Assembly: GCF_022348085.1 (NCBI RefSeq)
Contig: NZ_JAKRFN010000027.1
Span: forward strand, 17,240 to 81,239
Direction of reading: 5' to 3'
Origin: Mycobacterium sp. PSTR-4-N
GTDB taxonomy: Bacteria > Actinomycetota > Actinomycetes > Mycobacteriales > Mycobacteriaceae
Length of the DNA stretch: 64,000 bases
A program made the translations under genes and the position numbers. Positions 58,764 to 64,000 of the stretch are shown in pieces. Numbering within the stretch: position 1 is the stretch's first letter; every line of letters starts with the position of its first letter. Below the pieces are notes generated by a model. That model made no database searches, had not been told where the DNA came from, and saw only the letters and a list, made by a program, of their open reading frames with translations.

Positions 58764-59531
58764 TCAGGAGTGCTTCGACCACCAGTCGTAGAGCTGAGGG
58801 AGCGTGGGGCCGCCCTGAGTGGATTCAATGCTGGCAAGCAGTCGCTCGCTGTCGACGGTCCAGCCGATCCGGGGATGCCCCTGGGGGCTGGTGCCACACA
58901 CCAGGGTGCCGACGGGCACGTCGAGTGCTGCGTTGCGGCGCCACGGGCCCGGCGAGAGGTAGTTTCCCGGGCAGACGAGAACTGTTGTGCCACTGATGAA
59001 CTGGTCGAGTGCGGCGGCCAGGGCATCGGCGTCCTGGTGGAGGGTGAATCGCGAGGAGGTGTTCGGGGCGTCGATGTTGGGACCGCACTCAGCGGCGCTG
59101 CGATTGTCAGCGGGAACCGGCTTGCACGCCCCCGGCGGATAACCGGCTGGCAGAAGTGACACAAGCCGGGGATCGAGCCGCGGAGGCGCCGCGACAGTCG
59201 CGGAGGGGGAGGCCTGGTCGTCTAAGTTTCCGGGCTGGTCGGTGGTGCCGGGCTCGGGCCAGAAGACCACGGCGGCAGCGGTGACGGCAGCAACGGCACC
59301 GACGGCGAGCAGCCAACGGCGGCGGTGTCCTGACTGGTTCGCGGACTGGGGTGGTCGTACGACGTCGATCACAGGGGGCGAGGAAGGGCCTTGGGGTCGC
59401 AGCGTTTCCGTTGAAGTCCGCGGCGGATCGTAGGGCGCGGGCTGTTCCCCGGGCGCCCAGGTGAAGAACTGACTGAGGACTGGTAACGGTGCGGTGTTGG
59501 GGTCCTCGCCCCGCGTTGGCGCTTCTTTCAC
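58764..59531 (-). CDS. Single-pass membrane protein with extracytoplasmic domain
   Basis: The protein has 255 residues. A proline-rich cytosolic segment (1-68) is followed by RRRW and a membrane helix LLAVGAVAAVTAAAVVFW, a linker, and an outer domain. The domain has four Cys (ACKP, AECG, LVCPG, LVCGT). It resembles the sensor-like domains of mycobacterial kinases and anchored proteins, but lacks a kinase. GTG start overlaps the upstream stop (GTGA). Confidence 0.6.
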   Translation of the reverse strand: MKEAPTRGEDPNTAPLPVLSQFFTWAPGEQPAPYDPPRTSTETLRPQGPSSPPVIDVVRPPQSANQSGHRRRWLLAVGAVAAVTAAAVVFWPEPGTTDQPGNLDDQASPSATVAAPPRLDPRLVSLLPAGYPPGACKPVPADNRSAAECGPNIDAPNTSSRFTLHQDADALAAALDQFISGTTVLVCPGNYLSPGPWRRNAALDVPVGTLVCGTSPQGHPRIGWTVDSERLLASIESTQGGPTLPQLYDWWSKHS

Positions 59532-61414
59532 GCGACGTGCCCATCGCTCGTGCGCTGCGTGCGCCAGTTGGCGTCGAGCATGGCAGCCAGCCCGTCATCT
59601 CCACGGCCGCGAAGTAGGGCACCGACGTCTTCTTGTCGACAGTCCAAGGCCGCCGCGAGCGCTGCGGCGGGCTTTCGAACCGCGTGGCGGTCCAAGGCCG
59701 CCGCGAGCGCTGCGGCGGGCTTTCGAACCGCGTGGCCGAGCAGCTTTTGCAACCGAGCCTTTCCGGCCTCGCCGGCGCCCACGCGGACCACCTCCAGTGA
59801 CCCATCGGCCACCCTGAACACCAACACCAGCGTGTCACCGGGGGCTGCGTTGACCGCGACGGCGTGGGCGCGCAACGAACCGATCCCAACACCGCTTGTC
59901 GACGCCAGCTTCCAAGACAGCGTGACCGACCCGTGTGGACTGGTGAATGTTCGCTGTCGGCCCGGGCGGACGCCAGCAGCGTCGGCCACCGACGGGTGGA
60001 CCGTCTGGCCCGAGCCGCGCAGCACCTCCGAGGTGACGGGTAGCGCGACACGAATCTCGTTAGCCCCGTTACGGAAAACGCCACGGACCGTGTTCAGCGG
60101 CGGCAGCGCCGGCCAGCCATCAGCCTTGGTCCGGCGCCGTACAACACCCTTTTCCACGACGAACTCCAGAGTGCTGAGATAGGCCCGGATCGACGCCTCG
60201 CTGATATCCGGATACCGTGCCCGAAGCTCGTCGATCACCGCGGTGACCCTGGCCTTGCCGCCGCCGGCGTCGATGCGTTCGCCGATCGCATGCGCGGCGT
60301 TGACGTACTCGGCAACGTCCCACTCCCGCAGCCCCCATGTGCTGCGGCTGGTGCGAACGAATCGGTCGTGCTTGGACAGAACCGCTTTGACACGCTGCAG
60401 GCTGGTGCCTGCGGCCGCGCCGGTTCCGATGGTGGCGAGGATGGCTTCGGCGGTCGCCGGGGCTCCGAGGACGTGCAGCGCCGCTTCTGTCATGTTGGCG
60501 GCGGTATCACCTGACCAGCGCACCCAAACATCGCCGAAACGACGCAGACTCATCTGGCTTTCGAGAAAGGTCAGGGCAACCCCGGTCGGCATTCCCAGGC
60601 TCGTCAGCGCGCGCAGCAGCGTGTCGGAGGTGGGGGCGGGCTGGGCATCGAACACTGCCTCGACGGCGGCGATCACCTGCGCGCGTCCTCCACCCGGCGG
60701 CGTCGAGGTGTCCTCCATCCAGCCGTCACGGCGGGCATACGGGCCGGCGACATGAAGCAGGACCTCAGCAGTCTTGCTCGCGGGTTCTACGCCCAGTCGG
60801 CGTAAGTCGAGGTGGACCGCTTCCACGGGAAGATACGGGCCCAAGCGTTGCCGCACTTGATCGGCATGCTCGCCAACCTCCTGGTGTGCCGGATCGGCGA
60901 GCAGCTCGGCGAACCGCGCTCGCGCCCGGCGCAGGTTGCGGCCCACCGAGACAGCATGCACACCCAGGCGCTGGGCCACCACGTGTTGAGGAACCGGGTC
61001 CAGCGCCCACACCTGGGCCGACAGGATTTCACGGTCGAAATCGTCGAGCTGCCCGAGCAGGCGGGCCACCGCGGCATCGGCTCCGACCCGGCCGGCGGCG
61101 ATCGTGTCTTGCCGAATTTGCACGGCTCGTTGCGCGGCCTCGATCAAGGCACGAACTGCTGCCGCGCCCAACTTGGGGCGCAACAGCAACGCCTGGGGAG
61201 TTTGGTCCGCCACATCGGCCCAGCGAGGGAACTCCTTGGCGTAGGCGCTCAGTCGCCGGGGTAACCGCGCGTACGGAATGGTGAACGAGCAGATGCTGTC
61301 GAAGCCGGGAACGAGGTCGCGCAGGCGCGTGTGCAGGGTCGTCTCGCAGCGCCACCATTTCGGATCGAGAAGCTCATCGAGTGGTGGCATTTTGCTCAGC
61401 ACCCGCGTAGACAT
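59528..61414 (-). CDS. Large regulatory protein with sigma-region-4-like HTH and alpha-CTD-like segment
   Basis: The protein has 628 residues. Residues 60-105 (RWADVADQTPQALLLRPKLG, AAAVRALIEAA) resemble the helix-hairpin-helix of RNA polymerase alpha-CTD. Residues 120-175 (QLDDFDREILSAQVWALDPV, PQHVVAQRLGVHAVSVGRNL, RRARARF) resemble sigma region 4. Residues 245-420 hold two winged-helix-like modules (DTLLRALTSLGMPTGVALTF; RYPDISEASIRAYLSTLEFV). The rest is unknown. It may regulate transcription or recognise DNA in the element. A 48-bp tandem repeat lies in its 3' part. It is co-translated with the membrane protein at 58764. Confidence 0.6.
   Translation of the reverse strand: MSTRVLSKMPPLDELLDPKWWRCETTLHTRLRDLVPGFDSICSFTIPYARLPRRLSAYAKEFPRWADVADQTPQALLLRPKLGAAAVRALIEAAQRAVQIRQDTIAAGRVGADAAVARLLGQLDDFDREILSAQVWALDPVPQHVVAQRLGVHAVSVGRNLRRARARFAELLADPAHQEVGEHADQVRQRLGPYLPVEAVHLDLRRLGVEPASKTAEVLLHVAGPYARRDGWMEDTSTPPGGGRAQVIAAVEAVFDAQPAPTSDTLLRALTSLGMPTGVALTFLESQMSLRRFGDVWVRWSGDTAANMTEAALHVLGAPATAEAILATIGTGAAAGTSLQRVKAVLSKHDRFVRTSRSTWGLREWDVAEYVNAAHAIGERIDAGGGKARVTAVIDELRARYPDISEASIRAYLSTLEFVVEKGVVRRRTKADGWPALPPLNTVRGVFRNGANEIRVALPVTSEVLRGSGQTVHPSVADAAGVRPGRQRTFTSPHGSVTLSWKLASTSGVGIGSLRAHAVAVNAAPGDTLVLVFRVADGSLEVVRVGAGEAGKARLQKLLGHAVRKPAAALAAALDRHAVRKPAAALAAALDCRQEDVGALLRGRGDDGLAAMLDANWRTQRTSDGHVA
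59643..59738. repeat. Two 48-bp tandem direct repeats inside the 59528-61414 gene
   Basis: The 48-bp units at 59643-59690 and 59691-59738 match at 47 of 48 positions and encode a duplicated 16-residue segment (RHAVRKPAAALAAALD, first unit GHAVRK...). The reading frame is kept. Confidence 0.9.
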
Positions 61415-61486
61415 CGGGACCGAACCGGCACTTGCGGAGCACTCCAGGCGCGAAAACGTGCCAACTGGTATCCGAGCATCCAGTTC

Positions 61487-61861
61487 TCATTCGAAGTCAC
61501 TTGCGGTCAATTCGCGGGGGATTGCCCACAAGACGTCGGGTTCCTGCCTGAACCGGGCGCCCAGGATCATCGGCCACTGCCACGGTAGGCACGGGTAGAA
61601 AATCGGAATTCCTGACGCGGCGGTTTGCTCGCGGTGCAGACGCGGCTCAGCGATTGCCACTGCGGGGGTCAGGCCCGGTGTGAAGCGGATGTCGGTGCGT
61701 AGAAGCTCAAACAAGATCCCGGGTGTGTCTTCGGCCTGGTCCTTCTTCGTGACGACAGTGGCTCCTCGTGCAACCCAATCGTCCCAGCGTTCGTTGAGCG
61801 TCTTAACGGTCTCGTCCGGGAAGTAGAACGCCAAATTCGGTGTGGAAATTACGCCAGTCAT
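61487..61861 (-). CDS. Hypothetical protein
   Basis: The protein has 124 residues. It includes MTGVISTPNLAFYFPDETVK, TLNERWDDWVARGATVVTKK and GIPIFYPCLPWQWPMILGAR. It may be a compact single domain. No family recognised. It lies between two regulatory-type genes in the same direction. Confidence 0.5.
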   Translation of the reverse strand: MTGVISTPNLAFYFPDETVKTLNERWDDWVARGATVVTKKDQAEDTPGILFELLRTDIRFTPGLTPAVAIAEPRLHREQTAASGIPIFYPCLPWQWPMILGARFRQEPDVLWAIPRELTASDFE

Positions 61862-61914
61862 GAGCGGTTACAGCCTCCGTAGTTGTTGTGTTGCAATTGG
61901 CCAGGTCGACGGCT

Positions 61915-63102
61915 TCACTCGCCGGAATGATCCGTTTCCTCGCGGCGCAGCGCCGCTTCGGCGCGTTCGAGCAGCGTCCCGGGGAGATTGTCGGGGGTGG
62001 GTGTGGTGGAGACGGCGGCAGCGACGGCGTTGTCGATGGCGTTTGTCGTCCAGCCCAGCGTGGGCGAATCAGGGGCCTGATCCCACGGCGTGTCGAGGTC
62101 GACAGTCACCGACACTGGAACCGGCAGCTTGAGGGCCGCTAGCTCGGTACGAACCGCGGCTGCGGCCCGCTCGCCGTAGTCGGCGAGTTCGGCACGGTGC
62201 TGTGCTTCCACCCGTTCACGAAGGGCCTCCAGGGCCGCCAGCGCGTCTTCTTCGGCTTGTTCTTCGGGGGTTAGTGGGATGGGATTCTCGCGCTGGGCGG
62301 CCTGCCATGCCGTGATCTCTTCATCCGTTGGCAACGGCGGGGGAGGTCCTGGGATGACCTCAATGCCCTCGTCGATGGCCCACTGCAGCGTCTGCGGGTC
62401 CTTATCGTAGGTGTAGATGACGCCAGGCCGCACGGCGGTCTCCCGGCGTTGTATCTCGGCTTCGGCGTTGTCGAGTTCGTTGAACCAGTCCGAGGCGTCA
62501 TTGTCGAACAACAGCCGCTCGGGGTGAAGCACGACGGTCACCGGTTCGGTGCGGTGGCGCCACAGATCCCACTCGTCGTGCCCTACAGCGGCGCGCAGTG
62601 CGTCGCCAACCACCGCGGCTTCCCAGGAGCCGGGACGGCCGGCCAGGATCGCGTCGATGCCCCCGGCGTTGGCGGCCGCCCCGGCCAGTGCATCGGTGAC
62701 GAATGCCGCCCAGTCGATCGCCAGCGCAGCTCTGGGGTCGGGGTCGGGCTCCCATTGGCCCGAACTCATTTGGCGCATCGGTTGATTCGTGAGCCGACTC
62801 GCTTCAGTGAGCACATTGATGGCGTCACGCAGCACCTCATCGTAGGGCCGTGGAGCGTCAGTGTCGGCGTCCAGATAGTCGGTGTCGTACAGGGCTGCCG
62901 ATAGGACCTCGCGATATGGGCGGCCGATCACACGCGCCGTAGCAGCCAGATTCACGCGGTCCGGGAGCCGTCGGACACCGTTGATCCGCCATTTGCGTAG
63001 GTTCTCGCGCGTGACGCCGATGCGGCGGGCCAGCTCAGACTCGCTCACCCCGTGAGCGTTGCGGTACCTGTCAATCAGCTCGACCAGGCGAGGGGTTGCC
63101 AT
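61915..63102 (-). CDS. XRE-type HTH protein with long C-terminal domain
   Basis: The protein has 395 residues. The N-terminal HTH is LVELIDRYRNAHGVSESELA, RRIGVTRENLRKWRINGVRR. The middle is alpha-helical with YDEVLRDAINVLTEASRLTN. A long acidic helix is predicted at 285-330 (EEQAEEDALAALEALRERVE, possible coiled coil). The end is Thr/Pro-rich. It may be a plasmid maintenance or phage-type regulator. ATG start. Confidence 0.65.
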   Translation of the reverse strand: MATPRLVELIDRYRNAHGVSESELARRIGVTRENLRKWRINGVRRLPDRVNLAATARVIGRPYREVLSAALYDTDYLDADTDAPRPYDEVLRDAINVLTEASRLTNQPMRQMSSGQWEPDPDPRAALAIDWAAFVTDALAGAAANAGGIDAILAGRPGSWEAAVVGDALRAAVGHDEWDLWRHRTEPVTVVLHPERLLFDNDASDWFNELDNAEAEIQRRETAVRPGVIYTYDKDPQTLQWAIDEGIEVIPGPPPPLPTDEEITAWQAAQRENPIPLTPEEQAEEDALAALEALRERVEAQHRAELADYGERAAAAVRTELAALKLPVPVSVTVDLDTPWDQAPDSPTLGWTTNAIDNAVAAAVSTTPTPDNLPGTLLERAEAALRREETDHSGE

Positions 63103-63250
63103 GCCGCCAAGTATTCTGCGAAGCTATGACGGAGTCAAGTGTCAGTATGCGCTACCGCCTACTGTGAGTTGACATAACGGAGCTTATCGGTAATGCCGCT
63201 TGGCTGAATTACCGCTTTACAGCATTACGGCATTATGGGATGATGGAGCT

Positions 63251-63586
63251 ATGGCTTTCCATGGTTTCGTGGCGGTCCAGGGCCGCGGTGTCGTTGCTCT
63301 GCCCGCCGAGGTTCGGCGCCGGCTGCACCTCGATGAATCGGGGGCTCAAGTCGAGATCACCGAGCGCGAGGACGGGGTGCTTGAGCTTCGGGCGGTGCTA
63401 CCGATCCCGGCTGATCAACGGTGGTTTTGGCAGGAGCGCTGGCAGCAGCGGGAGAAGGAAGTCGACGAGCACGTGGCGGCCGGGCGGGTCACCGTTCACG
63501 ACGACGGCGGCGCCTTGCTGGACCATCTCGATCAGCTTGACGCCCAGGCCGACGAAGCGCGGGCCAAGGCCGAGCCCGAGTCGTGA
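63251..63586 (+). CDS. AbrB/MazE-like antitoxin
   Basis: The protein has 111 residues. The N-terminal swapped-hairpin motif GFVAVQGRGVVALPAEVRRR, LHLDESGAQVEITEREDGVL, EL matches SpoVT/AbrB antitoxins. The C-terminal half is helical and charged (RWFWQERWQQREKEVDEHVA) and probably wraps the toxin. The last codons overlap the toxin GTG start, the classic type II arrangement. Confidence 0.8.
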   Translation: MAFHGFVAVQGRGVVALPAEVRRRLHLDESGAQVEITEREDGVLELRAVLPIPADQRWFWQERWQQREKEVDEHVAAGRVTVHDDGGALLDHLDQLDAQADEARAKAEPES

Positions 63587-63909
63587 AGTTCGAGACCACA
63601 CCGGCGTTCGATGCGGACTACCGCAAGCTCAAGGCTGAGCACCGAACGGCCTTCCGCGACGTGGTGAAGACGAAGTTCGTCCCAGCCTGCGATGCCTACG
63701 CCGCCGATCCGGGGACCCCATGGCCGCGGTCGCTGCGCGTCAAGGCCGTGCACGGCGCGCCCGGCATCTTGGAAATGACGTGGTCGTTCGCCAGTCCCGA
63801 CGGGCGAGCCACCTTCGAATTGGTAACCGTCAACGCCGAACTGCGCTGTCGGTGGCGCCGCGTCGGAGACCACTGTCCGTTCTCATTGAATCTGGGGCAC
63901 ATTTACTAG
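63583..63909 (+). CDS. RelE/ParE-type toxin, 3' end altered
   Basis: The protein has 108 residues and is RelE-like: FETTPAFDADYRKLKAEHRT, AFRDVVKTKFVPAC, and the core WPRSLRVKAVHGAPGILEMT, WSF, LRCRWRRVGDHCPF. The final residues (SLNLGHIY) are encoded by a sequence that is repeated further along (63880-63899). The normal C-terminus may therefore have been replaced by insertion of an element. GTG start overlaps the antitoxin stop. Confidence 0.7.
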   Translation: MKFETTPAFDADYRKLKAEHRTAFRDVVKTKFVPACDAYAADPGTPWPRSLRVKAVHGAPGILEMTWSFASPDGRATFELVTVNAELRCRWRRVGDHCPFSLNLGHIY

Positions 63910-63975
63910 TCTGACCTGCATTGCCCCAGATTGGATGAGAATTTCGATCGCGACGTTTCTCATTGAATCTGGGGC
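63880..63975. repeat. Three copies of a 20-bp repeat, one inverted, at the right edge
   Basis: TTCTCATTGAATCTGGGGCA occurs at 63880-63899. An inverted copy, TGCCCCAGATTGGATGAGAA, lies at 63922-63941 and matches at 18 of 20. A third direct copy covers 63958-63975. This looks like the end of an insertion sequence or a recombination site just outside the window. Confidence 0.7.
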
Positions 63976-64000
63976 TACCCTGCTTCCGCGCCCGGCTGCG

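Noticed and set aside
1..64000. CRISPR arrays, tRNA and rRNA genes, riboswitches
   Set aside because: I saw no regularly spaced repeats, tRNA cloverleaf signatures, rRNA-like stretches or recognisable riboswitch cores. This is by eye; tRNAscan-SE, Rfam and CRISPR finders would settle it.

Overview
The window is GC-rich actinobacterial DNA, most likely from a fast-growing mycobacterium (Mycolicibacterium-like). Evidence includes the tkt-tal-zwf-opcA-pgl gene order, a GH15 trehalase-type enzyme, a secreted MPT63-like (DUF1942) protein, a cutinase, a CHYWAC-type flavoprotein reductase, and frequent GTG/TTG starts. No rRNA, tRNA or CRISPR array was recognised.

The window has two halves. Positions 1 to about 50,270 form a metabolic and stress-response accessory region that is rich in broken genes. 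From left to right it holds:
- a decayed argS;
- a SnoaL-like protein, an NmrA remnant and an alpha/beta hydrolase;
- a cation/proton antiporter and TetR regulators;
- an msrB-like/msrA pair;
- a pentose-phosphate cluster of GH15 hydrolase, pgi, gnd, tkt, tal, zwf, opcA and pgl (12.0-23.8 kb);
- a small molybdopterin oxidoreductase, ferredoxin-reductase-like and DUF6510 operon, with partial duplicates nearby (24.2-30.3 kb);
- an NmrA/TetR operon;
- a phosphonoacetate operon (phnA, OPA transporter, LysR; 33.8-37.5 kb);
- a hydrolase-OsmC fusion with a flavoprotein disulfide reductase, and a GGDEF protein;
- RraA-like, patatin, ECF sigma, DUF417, cutinase and flavodoxin-fold reductase genes.

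From about 50.3 kb to the right edge the content is plasmid- or element-like. It holds two PP-loop (PAPS-reductase-like) proteins, an XRE repressor, a Fic toxin with its antitoxin, a thermonuclease lipoprotein, anchored or hypothetical proteins, a protein with a sigma-region-4-like segment, and an AbrB/RelE-type toxin-antitoxin pair next to repeated sequences. The border lies at about 50.27 kb, where the start of a plasmid-type gene joins a 5'-truncated pdxS out of frame.

The most striking signal is a 16-bp palindrome, TGTAC-N6-GTACA. It occurs eight times perfectly and four times with one mismatch, mostly 35-90 bp upstream of start codons. Likely targets are an antiporter, a TetR gene, msrB/msrA, the molybdopterin operon, a CMD-family gene, hydrolase-OsmC, an RraA-like gene, and flavodoxin and cutinase genes. 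This looks like one regulon run by a local TetR family, with a redox and electrophile-defence flavour. The pentose-phosphate cluster could supply its NADPH. A second, unrelated palindrome (GGRTGGCT-NN-AGCCAYCC) marks three promoter regions in the right half and probably belongs to the XRE repressor there.

Many remnants (tal, cutinase, NmrA, TetR, molybdopterin oxidoreductase, phnA, DUF417, pdxS, a 94-residue protein) have an intact or fuller counterpart elsewhere in the window. This suggests past duplication, or merging of two related islands, followed by decay.
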